From CAVYPR01 sp963770505 (lineage in GTDB: Bacteria > Actinomycetota > Acidimicrobiia > Acidimicrobiales > RAAP-2): a DNA stretch of 64,000 nucleotides. The stretch is from positions 62,001-126,000 of the forward strand of contig CAVYPR010000002.1 in NCBI GenBank assembly GCA_963770505.1, in the 5' to 3' direction. Shown here one piece after another: positions 7,466-16,030 of the stretch (position 1 is its first letter; every line of letters begins with the position of its first letter). The translations under genes and the position numbers were made by a program. The notes below the pieces were generated by a model, which saw nothing but the letters and a program-made list of their open reading frames with translations, was not told the origin of the DNA and did no database searches.

Positions 7466-8227
7466 TCAAGCGTCGAGGAGGTGGTTGTCCTCGCTGACGA
7501 TGGTCCGCAGCAGCTTGATGTTGGCGGTCAGGATCCGGCTGATCTGCATCTGGCTCAGGCCGACCCGTCCGGCGATCTCCGACTGGGTCATCCCGTCCAC
7601 GAAGCGCATGTGCACGATGACCCGGTCCCGCGGGCTCAGGTGCTCGAGGGCCTTGGCCAGCAGCGAGCGCTCCTCGATCTGGGAGAGGTTGCGGTCCACC
7701 TCGCTCAGGACCGAGGCCAGTGTCTGGCCACCGGCCGCCGGCGCGTCGAGGGACGACGTGCGGTAGTTGCGGCCCGCCTCGGTGGCCTCGAGGACGTCCT
7801 CCTCGGAACGCCCGACGGCGGCCGCCAGCTCGGCGACCGTCGGGGCCCGGCCGAGCCGCTGGGAGAGCTCCTCGATGTGGTGGCCGAGCTCCAGGTAGAG
7901 CTCCTGGACGCGCCGCGGGGCCCGGATGGCCCACCCCCGGTCGCGGAAGTGCCGCTTGAGCTCCCCGACGATGTACTTGGCGGCGAAGGTGGAGAATTTG
8001 ACCCCCATCTCGGGGTCGAACCGGTCGACCGCCTTGACCAGGGCGAGCGACGCCACCTGGAAGAGGTCGTCGTAGGGCTCGCCGCGGTTGACGAACCGCC
8101 GGGCCACGTGGCCGGCCAGGTCGAGGTGGTCGGCCACCAACGCGTCGCGCAGGTCGCGGTCCTTGGTCCGGGAGAGTTCGACGAAGCGCTCGAGGTGCCC
8201 GTCGCGCTCACCCGCCCCGTCGGTCAT
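7466..8227 (-). CDS. sigB: RNA polymerase sigma factor, SigB/SigF type
   Basis: 253 residues. Region 2 (about 25-100) contains DDLFQVASLALVKAVDRFDP and KFSTFAAKYIVGELKRHFRD, with PRRVQELYLEL next. Region 3 follows, then region 4 (about 195-245) with LSPRDRVIVHMRFVDGMTQ and the helix-turn-helix EIAGRVGLSQMQISRIL. This is the general-stress/sporulation sigma group recognising GTTT...GGGTA promoters. ATG 8227 is preferred: it overlaps the rsbW-like stop (ATGA), and residues upstream of it are the shifted reading of rsbW. Last gene of a leftward three-gene operon with its anti-sigma kinase and antagonist. Confidence 0.93.
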   Translation of the reverse strand: MTDGAGERDGHLERFVELSRTKDRDLRDALVADHLDLAGHVARRFVNRGEPYDDLFQVASLALVKAVDRFDPEMGVKFSTFAAKYIVGELKRHFRDRGWAIRAPRRVQELYLELGHHIEELSQRLGRAPTVAELAAAVGRSEEDVLEATEAGRNYRTSSLDAPAAGGQTLASVLSEVDRNLSQIEERSLLAKALEHLSPRDRVIVHMRFVDGMTQSEIAGRVGLSQMQISRILTANIKLLRTIVSEDNHLLDA

Positions 8228-8646
8228 CGCGTCGCCTGTCCCCGCTTCTTCTCGAGCCATCCGCAGGGCCGGTCGAGATGGCGCTCGAACCCGTACCGGT
8301 CCACCAGGGCGCCGATGAGCTGCTCGGAGAGGTCGCTCGGCCGCCAGTCGTCGCCGACGGTGCCGGTGTCGGGTGAACCGTCGGGGGACGGCTCGCTCAC
8401 GCACCGGACCATGACCGTGTCACCCCGGCGGCTGAAGGTGACCCGGATCGAGGACCCGTCCCCGAAGGCACCCACCGCCGCGCACAGCTCGTCGACGGCC
8501 AGGCGCAGGTCCTCGACCTCGTCGATGTCGAAGCCGGCATGTGCCGCCACGGTGGCCGCGGCGAACCGGGCGAGCGTCACGAGCGCCTCGGTGGCCGGGA
8601 AGGCGAGCTCGACGTCGGCCGTGTCGGTGCCGGTGGCGGCGGTCAC
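8224..8646 (-). CDS. rsbW: Anti-sigma factor kinase-like protein (RsbW type)
   Basis: 140 residues of the GHKL/HATPase anti-sigma type, expected to bind SigB and to phosphorylate the STAS antagonist. Visible are LAFPATEALVTLARFAAATV, the helix VEDLRLAVDELCAAVGAFG in N-box position, and a C-terminal helix pattern SDLSEQLIGALVDRY. The N-box asparagine that holds magnesium in ordinary RsbW (ELxxNA) is not seen in DELCAAVG, and the G-box is poorly preserved, so it may bind rather than phosphorylate. GTG 8646 overlaps the rsbV stop; the end overlaps sigB. Confidence 0.85.
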   Translation of the reverse strand: MTAATGTDTADVELAFPATEALVTLARFAAATVAAHAGFDIDEVEDLRLAVDELCAAVGAFGDGSSIRVTFSRRGDTVMVRCVSEPSPDGSPDTGTVGDDWRPSDLSEQLIGALVDRYGFERHLDRPCGWLEKKRGQATR

Positions 8647-8987
8647 CTGGCGTCCCCCTCGAGGGCGCCGGTGGCCGAGGACAGGCTGTCGTGGACGCTG
8701 AACTCGTCGAGCAGGCCGGTGATGCGCAGGACCTTGACGATCCGGGGCTCGGTCACCACGAGGTGGAGGGTGCCGCCGGCGGCCCGGCACCGCTTGAGCG
8801 ACCCGACCAGGACCCCGAGGGCTACCGAGTCGAGGAAGGTCGCCTCGCGCAGGTCGACGACGATGGTCGTGGCCCCGTCGTCGGCCAGCCGGTCGAGTCG
8901 CTCTTGGACCTGCGGCGCCTGGGCAAGGTCGATCTCGCCGCTCAGGTGAACGACGGGCGGCGTGCCCTCGCTGATCGGTTCGTCCAT
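8643..8987 (-). CDS. rsbV: Anti-sigma factor antagonist (RsbV type, STAS domain)
   Basis: 114 residues, single STAS domain: VVHLSGEIDLAQAPQVQERL, then IVVDLREATFLDSVALGVLV, then LHLVVTEPRIVKVLRITGL. The LDSVALG loop keeps a serine at the phosphoacceptor position, unlike the lone STAS protein at 3754. In the partner switch, dephosphorylated RsbV captures RsbW and frees SigB. First gene of the rsbV-rsbW-sigB operon; a GGGAGCACGGAG ribosome region precedes ATG 8987. It is divergent from the SpoIIE-type phosphatase that would dephosphorylate it. Confidence 0.92.
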   Translation of the reverse strand: MDEPISEGTPPVVHLSGEIDLAQAPQVQERLDRLADDGATTIVVDLREATFLDSVALGVLVGSLKRCRAAGGTLHLVVTEPRIVKVLRITGLLDEFSVHDSLSSATGALEGDAR

Positions 8988-9065
8988 CTCCGTGCTCCCT
9001 TCGACACGCGGTCACCGGGCGCGGCCGGTTGCCGGTCTAGAGGCAGTATGCCTGGTAGATCCGCC

Positions 9066-9091
9066 GTTTGCTTCACGGCGTCGGTGGGTAT
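9066..9091 (+). promoter_or_regulatory. SigB/SigF-type promoter of the SpoIIE-type phosphatase gene
   Basis: GTTTGC (9066-9071), 14 bases, GGGTAT (9086-9091): the best match in the window to the SigB/SigF consensus. It would place the phosphatase under the sigma factor encoded just across the divergent gap, giving a positive loop. I did not find a matching site facing the rsbV operon in the same gap. Confidence 0.7.
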
Positions 9092-9216
9092 AGGGGTAGT
9101 GCCAGACGCGCCGAACAGCCGACGCCCGCCCCGCCCGACCACCGATGCCGGGAGGCGGAGGGCCAGGCAGGGGGACGTGGAGCCGCCAGACCGTCTGGGC
9201 GGTTCGCAGCGACGAC

Positions 9217-11415
9217 ATGCGACGAACCACGAACAACGGGGCGCAGCGCCCGGCAGTGTCTCCCGGCACGGTGTGCCGCGTGCCCGATGCGGTCGAGCGG
9301 TGGCTGGAGGGCCTGGGCGAGGCGGTCGTGGCCATCGACGACCGCGGCCGGGTGGTCTACGCCACCGCGCCCGCCGAGACACTCCTGGGCTGGCCGCGCG
9401 GCACCATCGTCGGCACGCCGGTCAGCGAGGTGGTGCCGGCGAGGCTGCGCAAGTACCTCCCCGCGGAGGCGTCGAGCTTCCCCGAGACGCTCGGCGCCAT
9501 GGTGGGTCGGCCCTTCCGGACGTTCGCCCGTCGCTACGACGGTTCGGAGATCCCCACCGAGATGATGCTGGGCGTGGTCCACACCGACCAGGGCGAGCTG
9601 TTCACCGCGGTCATGCGCCGTCGCACCGCACCGCACCTCTCGCGCTGGAGCGCGTTGACGGCGACCCTGTTCGACACCCTCAACCGCCTCGACCCCGACG
9701 TGTCGGTCGACGACCAGCTCCTCGAGGCCCTCGGTCGGCAGCTGCGCTGTGACCTGGCGACCCTGTGGGCGCTCGACACGGCCGGCCGCCTGGTGTGCCG
9801 AGCCATCTGGTCGAACCCGACACGCGATCCCGAGGACCGGTTCCGGTCGGCCCGGTCCCCCGAGGTGTTCGCCGAGGTCTCGCTACCCCACCACGTGCTG
9901 CGCACCGGTGAGCCGATCTGGGTGCCCGACCTCGGCGCCGACAGCCGGTTCGCCCCGGGACCGGCGGCCCGCTCCGGGCTGACCACGGCGACCGTCTTCC
10001 CCGTCCGCTACGGCGGCGCCGTGGTGGGCGTCGTCGAGCTGTTCACCGCCGAGCGGGCCCCCGGCGACCCCGGACTGGTCGACCTGGTCCGGGCGGTGAG
10101 CCGACCGGTCGGCGAGCTGCTGGGCGCGATGGAGGTGGCCGCCGAGCGGGAGCAGCTGGTCAGGGAGCTGACCACGGCCCGGATGCGCCAGGAGTTCGTG
10201 CTCGGGGCCACCCGGGTGGTGGCCGAGGCCGCCGACTACACGACGACCCTGGAGCGGCTGGCCGCCGTCGCCGTGCCGGTGCTCGGCGACCTGTGCATCA
10301 TCGACGTGGTCGACGACGCCGGGAGCTTCGCTCGCATGGCCTGCCACCACCGCGATCCCACCAAGGCCGACTTGGTCCGCGAGCTGCGGGAGCGGTACCC
10401 GCCGGACCCCAACGGCCGCCATCCGACCGTCGACGTGGTCGCCCAGGGCCGGTCCCGCTGGTCGGGCGTGATGACCGACAGCTTCCTGCGGACCACGTGC
10501 CGGGACGACCGCCACTACCAGATCGTGAGGACGCTGGGCTTCGAGTCCTACATGGCTGTCCCCCTGATGGCCAACGGGCGGGTGCTCGGCACGGTGACGC
10601 TGGTGTCGGCCGGGTCGGGTCGGCGCTTCGACAGCGAGGACCTCGACTGGGCCGAGCAGCTTGCCGTCCAGGTGTCCTCGGTGCTCGACCAGGCGCGCCG
10701 CCACCAGCACGAGGCCACCGTCTCCCACACGCTGCAGCGCAGCCTCCTGCCCGGCTCCCTGCCGGTGGTCGAAGGGGTGGAGCTGGCCGCCCGCTACCTG
10801 CCGGCGACCACCTACGCCGAGGTCGGCGGAGACTGGTACGACGTGGTGGCCGACGGCGACCGCCTTTGCCTGGTCATCGGGGACGTCGAGGGCCACGACC
10901 TGCACGCGGCCACGGTGATGGCGAACCTCCGCCACGGCCTCTGCCTCCTCCTGGCCGAGGGGATCTCGCCGTCGGAGGCACTGGACCGGCTCAATCGCTT
11001 CTCGCTGCGCTCGAACCTCGACCGGATGGCCACGCTCCTCATCACCGACATCGACCTGTCGACGGGCACCATGAGCGTGGCCAGCGCCGGCCACTTCCCC
11101 CCGGTGGTCCGCAGGTTCGGCGGCGCGGAGCTCGTCGACGTCACCCCCGTCCCCCCCATCGGCGTCGTCTCGGGGAGGCCGGTCGGGCAGGTGACCATCT
11201 CGGTGTCCGATGCCGACGTGGTCCTCTACACCGACGGGTTGGTGGAGGGCCCGACGGCCGATCTCGATCGCCGGCTCGCCGACCTCGTCGAGGCGGTGTG
11301 CACCGGACCCCAGGGCCCCGGAGCGATCTGCGACCACGTGCTCGGCTCCCTGGTGCCCGGCCGCGACCGGCTGGACGACGTGGCGGTGCTGGTCGCCTCC
11401 CTCGGCCGCTCCTGA
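9217..11415 (+). CDS. PAS-GAF-GAF-SpoIIE protein phosphatase (RsbU/RsbP-like)
   Basis: About 732 residues. Domains in order: PAS (about 20-130, EAVVAIDDRGRVVYATAPAE), a first GAF (about 150-310), a second GAF (about 345-500), and a PP2C/SpoIIE phosphatase (about 520-730). Phosphatase metal motifs are present: GGDWYDVV, VIGDVEGHDLHAA, VASAGHFPP, LYTDGLVE and LDDVAVLVA. Such proteins sense small ligands or redox state and dephosphorylate RsbV-type antagonists, releasing the sigma factor. ATG 9217 is a moderate choice; ATG 9145 in the same frame is the alternative. Divergent from rsbV-rsbW-sigB and preceded by a SigB-type promoter. Confidence 0.92.
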   Translation: MRRTTNNGAQRPAVSPGTVCRVPDAVERWLEGLGEAVVAIDDRGRVVYATAPAETLLGWPRGTIVGTPVSEVVPARLRKYLPAEASSFPETLGAMVGRPFRTFARRYDGSEIPTEMMLGVVHTDQGELFTAVMRRRTAPHLSRWSALTATLFDTLNRLDPDVSVDDQLLEALGRQLRCDLATLWALDTAGRLVCRAIWSNPTRDPEDRFRSARSPEVFAEVSLPHHVLRTGEPIWVPDLGADSRFAPGPAARSGLTTATVFPVRYGGAVVGVVELFTAERAPGDPGLVDLVRAVSRPVGELLGAMEVAAEREQLVRELTTARMRQEFVLGATRVVAEAADYTTTLERLAAVAVPVLGDLCIIDVVDDAGSFARMACHHRDPTKADLVRELRERYPPDPNGRHPTVDVVAQGRSRWSGVMTDSFLRTTCRDDRHYQIVRTLGFESYMAVPLMANGRVLGTVTLVSAGSGRRFDSEDLDWAEQLAVQVSSVLDQARRHQHEATVSHTLQRSLLPGSLPVVEGVELAARYLPATTYAEVGGDWYDVVADGDRLCLVIGDVEGHDLHAATVMANLRHGLCLLLAEGISPSEALDRLNRFSLRSNLDRMATLLITDIDLSTGTMSVASAGHFPPVVRRFGGAELVDVTPVPPIGVVSGRPVGQVTISVSDADVVLYTDGLVEGPTADLDRRLADLVEAVCTGPQGPGAICDHVLGSLVPGRDRLDDVAVLVASLGRS

Positions 11416-11457
11416 GCAGGCCGTTCGGCGGGCCGGGACCGGTCCGTCCGGCGCGCG

Positions 11458-11482
11458 GTTGGGTCGGGTGGCCGGCGGGTAA
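11458..11482 (+). promoter_or_regulatory. SigB/SigF-type promoter candidate (hemerythrin-like gene)
   Basis: GTTGGG (11458-11463), 13 bases, GGGTAA (11477-11482), followed 43 bases later by the start at 11525. One -35 base differs from GTTT. Confidence 0.45.
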
Positions 11483-11524
11483 TGACCTGCACGAGGGACG
11501 CCGGAGCCAGTGACGGGAGGCACC

Positions 11525-11821
11525 ATGACCACGACGTCGGAGACGGACGTGCTCGTGTTGGTGGAGCAGGACCACTGCGGCTTCGAGCAGCTGCTGGTCC
11601 GCTTCAAGGAGGTCGAGCCGACCCAGCATGACGCCCTGTTCTGGGAGTTCGTGGCCGCCCTGGCCCGCCATGAGATCGTCGAGGAGGTCGTCATCTACCC
11701 GGCGCTCGGGCGGTCGAGACGATCGGCGGGCCCCGAGGCGCCCGCGCCGTCGGCCGGGCGCCGGGTGGCGCACGCGCTGGCGGCGTGGATGCGACCCGAG
11801 CCCGTGGCCCAGGGGCTCTGA
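11525..11821 (+). CDS. Half-length hemerythrin-like protein
   Basis: 98 residues. It has the first two helices of a hemerythrin/HHE bundle: LVEQDHCGFEQLLVRFKEV (first metal histidine) and ALARHEIVEEVVIYPAL (the HxxxE pair). The protein then runs into a basic tail and stops where helices three and four should begin, so a complete di-iron site cannot form in one chain. Actinobacterial HHE proteins are usually 150-190 residues. It could dimerise, be a degraded gene, or have a non-metal role. A GGGAGGCACC ribosome site precedes ATG 11525; SigB-type promoter upstream; 5 bases before the next small gene. Confidence 0.7.
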   Translation: MTTTSETDVLVLVEQDHCGFEQLLVRFKEVEPTQHDALFWEFVAALARHEIVEEVVIYPALGRSRRSAGPEAPAPSAGRRVAHALAAWMRPEPVAQGL

Positions 11822-11826
11822 CGGCG

Positions 11827-12150
11827 ATGGCGTCGGCAACCGAGCAGCCGGCGACCGAGCCGGCGGTCCAGGCGGCGCGTGACCGGGGGATCGGCCCGTG
11901 GCTGGACTTCGGCGACGTGGAGGACCAGCTGCGGGTGGTGCAGCCCGTCGCCGTCCGCAAAGAGGTGCCGGCCCCGATGGTCCCCTTCTACGGACTGCTG
12001 GCCGCCGAGCACGGCTACCGCGTCGAGGGTGTCGCCCACGACCCGGCTGCCGTCCGGGTGGTCCTCCTTCGGCTGCCCGGCGCCGCCGACATTCCTCGGC
12101 GCGCGCCGGGCGGCTCGCAGAAGGGACAGGGCGTCAGGACCATGGCCTGA
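11827..12150 (+). CDS. Hypothetical protein (107 aa) downstream of the hemerythrin-like gene
   Basis: A soluble protein with a polar N-terminus, then GPWLDFGDVEDQLRVVQPVA, PMVPFYGLLAAEHGYRVEG and VRVVLLRLPG. It does not continue the hemerythrin fold and I do not recognise the family. It begins 5 bases after the preceding stop, so it is probably co-transcribed, and it converges on the large membrane protein whose stop lies 9 bases beyond. No function is proposed. Confidence 0.5.
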   Translation: MASATEQPATEPAVQAARDRGIGPWLDFGDVEDQLRVVQPVAVRKEVPAPMVPFYGLLAAEHGYRVEGVAHDPAAVRVVLLRLPGAADIPRRAPGGSQKGQGVRTMA

Positions 12151-12159
12151 GCCGACCGC

Positions 12160-15100
12160 TCAGCCCGGCGGGTCCGACCCCGGGAGCGCCGGCGCCTGGC
12201 GGCGGGCGGCCGACTGGGTGAGGAAGCGGCCGATGACCGGCACCTCGGAGAGCGACTCGGCCCGCAGGATGGTGACCACGGCCGGGGCGACCTGCTCGGG
12301 GGAGTCGAAGACGATGTAGCGGGGGAGCCAGTCGGGCTCGTACTTGGCGTTGAACTTCCACAGCGACTCGATCTGCAGCACGCCCGACATCCGCTTGAGG
12401 GCCCATCGCTCGACCCGCTGGGTGAGGCCGTCGCCGCTGTCCCCTTCGAGCGTCGAGCGCATGGCGGCGAAGTTGAGGCTGAGGCCGTGCTGGCCCCGCT
12501 GCCGGAGGTGGTCGATGGTCGAGCAGAGGGCGAAGTCGAGCAGGCCGTTGGGGTGCTCGCCGGGGTCCCGGCGCATGAGGTCGAGGGAGTACCCGCTGAT
12601 GGCGGCGGACGGCACGAACTGGCACATGGCCACCGGGTCGCCCCCGGGGTCGTGGACGACGGTGAGGAGGAGGCCGGTGTCTCGGGGATCGAACATCCTG
12701 CCCAGCATCATGGAGAAGCCCCGCTCCTCGTCGCCCCGCCGGTTGCGGGTCATGAGGTCGACCAGCGGGCGGCCCACCTCGGCGTCCACCCGCGCCGGGT
12801 CGAGGAAGGCGACGGTGTAGCCGTAGCGCTCGACCCGGTTGACGGCCTGGCGCAGCCCCTTCATCTGCCCTCCCTGGAGGGAGAAGCGGCGGATGTCGAC
12901 CACCGCCTCGTCCCCGATGTACATGTGGTGCATGCCGTGCTCGCGGTAGAGGGGGAGCCACTCCTCGGCGGCGGCCATGACCGACAGGCTCCACCCGCGG
13001 CGGTCGCAGTAGCGGCGGAAGGCGTCGAAGGCCTGCAGACGTTCGCTGCGCGGGCCGATCGGATCGGGGGAGATGAGGCAGACGCCGCCGTAGACGGCGT
13101 AGGCGACCAGGGTGTCGCGGTGGAAGAACCACTGCTTGTCGTCGCGGAGCGCGAAGTAGTCGAGCGTCCCGGTCCCGTGACGCCGCACGATGTCGCGGGC
13201 CCGGTGCTCCGCCGCCCGCCGGGCCGACACGGCGCGCAGGCCGGCTGTCCCGGCCGCGGCGTCTGCGGTCCCGGCACGCCCGGCCGACAGGCGCCGGTCG
13301 ACCACCGGCCGGGTGAGCAGATAGAGGGCGACCAGGGCCAGCCCGATGCCCACGGCCAGCAGGCCCGGGGAGACCCAGTCGTCGACCTCGTCGGGGAGGA
13401 CCACCGTGTGCAGGCCCACCAGGCGCTCGGCCGCCGCGGCCAGCACGAGGGGGAAGGACGGGAGGGGGTGGTGGCGGACGTGGCCGCTCACCTCGATCGC
13501 CGCCGTGGCCGCCGCCACCGCGGCCACCACGCCAACCACCACGGTGGTGGCCGCCGAGCGGGCCGAGACGTGGTCCGACGCCGCCCCGAAGAGGTCGCGC
13601 TCGGCGATGAGCAGGGCCAGGACCACGCCGCTCACCACCAGGCCGCCCACCGACGCCCCGTGCAGCAGGTGCAGGACCAGGCTGGCGGCGAGCAGCACGG
13701 TGGCCACCAGCCAGGCGCGCCGCTGGCCCCGCAGGACGCCGCGGGCCAGCATCATGAGGCCGATGCCGGCCAGGGCCACCAGGGCGCCCGCCGCCTGGGC
13801 GACGCCCAGCGGGAGGTACTGGTGGATGAGGTGGAGGTGGGTGGCCGCCGGACGGCTCACCGCCACCAGGAGGTCGAACAGCCCGGCCAGGAAGATGGCG
13901 GCGGCCGCCACCCGCCGGACCCGGCGCACCCGCACCCGGCGCGCCGCCACCGCCGGCTCGGCGGGCCAGGACGCGCCGAGGGGCCAGGCCGCCACCTGGG
14001 CCGGGTGGAGGTCGGCGGCCGCCTTGTAGCCCTTCACGACGTGGTAGCCCGTGGCGAGCCGCTCGAGCGCCGTCGAGCTGGGCAGGTCGGCGTCGGCCAG
14101 GAGCAGGCGGACGTGCAGGTCGGCGCCGGTCTCGAGCTCGATCCAGCCGGCCTGCCGGTGGTGGAGGAAGACGGGCGGCAGGCCCAGCCTCCCGGGGTGC
14201 TCGCGCACCAGCTCGGTCGTGCCCCCGGGGCAGGCGAAGAAGCCGGTCCCCAGGTGGGTCAGCTCGGCCCGGAGCCCGCCGCCGGTCACCAAGCCGGTCA
14301 CCCCGTCGGCCACCAGCGACCGGGCCTCGTCGAGGGCCGGGGTCCCGCACACCTCGAGCTCGCTCGAGGCCGGTGACTCGTCGGCGTCGGCCCACTGCTC
14401 GGACCACGGTCGGGGGGCCCAGGGGGCGGGCAGGTCCCCGCCGCCGTGGGCCCTCCACACCCGCCGGGAGACCACGGCCACCAGCGCCGCCACGGCCAGC
14501 TCCAAGGCCACCACCACCGCCAGGGTGAAGAGGAACCGGCTGGTCCACGAGGCGCTGTAGGCGCGCACCAGCACCCGCCGGGGGCCCGACGCCCGGTGCA
14601 CGAGGTGGTAGACGCCGTGGTACACGAAGGCCATCCGGATGAGCACGGCCACCACGACGGCGAGCAGCGGCGGCACCCAGATGAACCGTCCCAGCCGTCG
14701 GTAGAGGGTGCGCGAGGTCACGAAGCGCGCGGTGTCGTCGGGCTGCTCCAGACGGTCGATCCCGGCCAGCCATGGCAGGCCGGCCGCCGCCGCGGCGTCG
14801 GCCACGCCGACCGCCCCGTTCACCGGGCGTCCCGGCCGCACCAGCACCCGGCGCTCCCCGGCCGCGGTGGCCAGGCGGAGGTCGACCGCCGGGGCGACCT
14901 CGGCCCCCAGGCCGTAGAGCTCGGTCACCACGTCGGGGTCCTCGGCCACCTCGGGGTCCCGCCACCCCGGCAGGACGACCAGCCGCCGGTCGTGTCCCTC
15001 GGTGAACCGGCGGATGGCCCCGGTCAAGCGCTCATGGGCGGCCAGGGCCCCGGTCACCCGCTCCCCCGGGGTGGTGCCGGCCGGGGGGCCGCACGGGGGG

Positions 15101-15330
15101 GCGAAGAGGTTGCCGCAGACGACGACCGTCCCCGGGCCGTCCCAGTGATCGAGGGAGATCGAAACGTCGGCCGCCAGGGCCAGGGACGACGAGGTGGCCT
15201 CGGCCGGAAGCAGCAGGTCCCCGACCACCATCACCCGCTGGCCCAGCCCGACCTCCACGCGCAGCGCGCCGTCGGCGGCCGGGAGCGGGCCGACGCCGGG
15301 GCAGGCGGCGGTCTCGGCGGCGTCGGTCAT
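12160..15330 (-). CDS. Phosphoesterase-like/membrane/DUF2156 (MprF-like) fusion protein
   Basis: About 1,056 residues in three parts. Residues 1-190 look like a metallophosphoesterase fold (RVMVVGDLLLP, GTVVVCGNLFAPP, RLVVLPGWRDPEV), but ligand positions of GNHD type are altered. Then come many hydrophobic helices, two near residues 215-300 and further ones across about 450-700. The C-terminus (about 710-1040) matches the DUF2156 acyltransferase domain of lysyl-phosphatidylglycerol synthases: LDYFALRDDKQWFFHRD, YGGVCLISPDPIGP, ISGYSLDLMRRD, FNAKYEPDWLPRYIVF. It probably modifies a membrane lipid with an aminoacyl group; the head domain's role is open. ATG 15330 is chosen; GTG 15348 is possible. 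Confidence 0.85.
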   Translation of the reverse strand: MTDAAETAACPGVGPLPAADGALRVEVGLGQRVMVVGDLLLPAEATSSSLALAADVSISLDHWDGPGTVVVCGNLFAPPCGPPAGTTPGERVTGALAAHERLTGAIRRFTEGHDRRLVVLPGWRDPEVAEDPDVVTELYGLGAEVAPAVDLRLATAAGERRVLVRPGRPVNGAVGVADAAAAAGLPWLAGIDRLEQPDDTARFVTSRTLYRRLGRFIWVPPLLAVVVAVLIRMAFVYHGVYHLVHRASGPRRVLVRAYSASWTSRFLFTLAVVVALELAVAALVAVVSRRVWRAHGGGDLPAPWAPRPWSEQWADADESPASSELEVCGTPALDEARSLVADGVTGLVTGGGLRAELTHLGTGFFACPGGTTELVREHPGRLGLPPVFLHHRQAGWIELETGADLHVRLLLADADLPSSTALERLATGYHVVKGYKAAADLHPAQVAAWPLGASWPAEPAVAARRVRVRRVRRVAAAAIFLAGLFDLLVAVSRPAATHLHLIHQYLPLGVAQAAGALVALAGIGLMMLARGVLRGQRRAWLVATVLLAASLVLHLLHGASVGGLVVSGVVLALLIAERDLFGAASDHVSARSAATTVVVGVVAAVAAATAAIEVSGHVRHHPLPSFPLVLAAAAERLVGLHTVVLPDEVDDWVSPGLLAVGIGLALVALYLLTRPVVDRRLSAGRAGTADAAAGTAGLRAVSARRAAEHRARDIVRRHGTGTLDYFALRDDKQWFFHRDTLVAYAVYGGVCLISPDPIGPRSERLQAFDAFRRYCDRRGWSLSVMAAAEEWLPLYREHGMHHMYIGDEAVVDIRRFSLQGGQMKGLRQAVNRVERYGYTVAFLDPARVDAEVGRPLVDLMTRNRRGDEERGFSMMLGRMFDPRDTGLLLTVVHDPGGDPVAMCQFVPSAAISGYSLDLMRRDPGEHPNGLLDFALCSTIDHLRQRGQHGLSLNFAAMRSTLEGDSGDGLTQRVERWALKRMSGVLQIESLWKFNAKYEPDWLPRYIVFDSPEQVAPAVVTILRAESLSEVPVIGRFLTQSAARRQAPALPGSDPPG

Positions 15331-15458
15331 GCCCTCCCATGGTGCCACGCCGGCCCCGGGCGGCGTCTGCGGTGCGGCGCCGTGGCCCCGGCCTCCTCGG
15401 CCCCGGGCCGGGCACCGGTAGGCTCGTCGCCGTCGGCGTCGAAGGAGACCGCACGAGC

Positions 15459-15962
15459 GTGAGGGAGCGGCCGGTGGGCGGGGTGCCGACCAACTGGAAG
15501 TGGCGGGCCGGTCCCGTGGTCCCGGGGCGGGCCGTGGTGTTCGACATCGACGGCGTGCTCTCCGACGCCGCCGGGCGGCAGCACTACATCGAACGGGGGC
15601 GCCGCGACTGGACCGCCTTCTTCGAGGCCTGCGGGGACGACCCGATCATCGAGGAGGTGGCCCGCCTCATCGAGCTCCTCGATCCCGCCCTCACCGTCGT
15701 GCTCCTCACCGGACGGCCCCTGCGGGTGCGTCCCCAGACGCTGGCCTGGCTCGACCGCTACGGGCTGCGGTGGGACCTGCTGGTGATGCGCGACCGGGGG
15801 GACTACTCGCAGGTGACGACATTCAAGCAGGGGGTCGTCCAGGACCTGCGCCGCCACGGGCTCGACCTCCGTCTGGCCCTCGAGGACGACCCCTCGAACC
15901 ACGCCATGTTCGTGGCCGAGGGGATCCCCTGCGTGTACATCCACTCCGGCTACTACGACTGA
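15459..15962 (+). CDS. HAD-superfamily hydrolase
   Basis: 167 residues with HAD motifs: motif I VVFDIDGVLSDA (nucleophile and acid aspartates), motif II VVLLTGRP, a lysine in TTFKQGVVQDL, and motif IV LALEDDPSNHAMF. The compact form and RQHYIERGRRDW resemble small phosphatases related to polynucleotide 3'-phosphatase domains; the substrate is unknown. GTG 15459 has GAAGGAGA 10 bases upstream, and a TAGGCT -10 candidate is at 15419-15424. An upstream extension of the frame overlaps the divergent gene and is not supported. Confidence 0.85.
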   Translation: MRERPVGGVPTNWKWRAGPVVPGRAVVFDIDGVLSDAAGRQHYIERGRRDWTAFFEACGDDPIIEEVARLIELLDPALTVVLLTGRPLRVRPQTLAWLDRYGLRWDLLVMRDRGDYSQVTTFKQGVVQDLRRHGLDLRLALEDDPSNHAMFVAEGIPCVYIHSGYYD

Positions 15963-16030
15963 AGCCCTCGCCGGAGGCGGCGCTCGGTTAGCGTGAGCCG
16001 CACGAGGCCGGCGGCGACTGGAGGTGCGTG

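Noticed and set aside
8988..9065. SigB-type promoter facing the rsbV operon
   Set aside because: The minus strand has CATACT and CTAGAC elements but no GTTT/GGGTA pair at the correct spacing.
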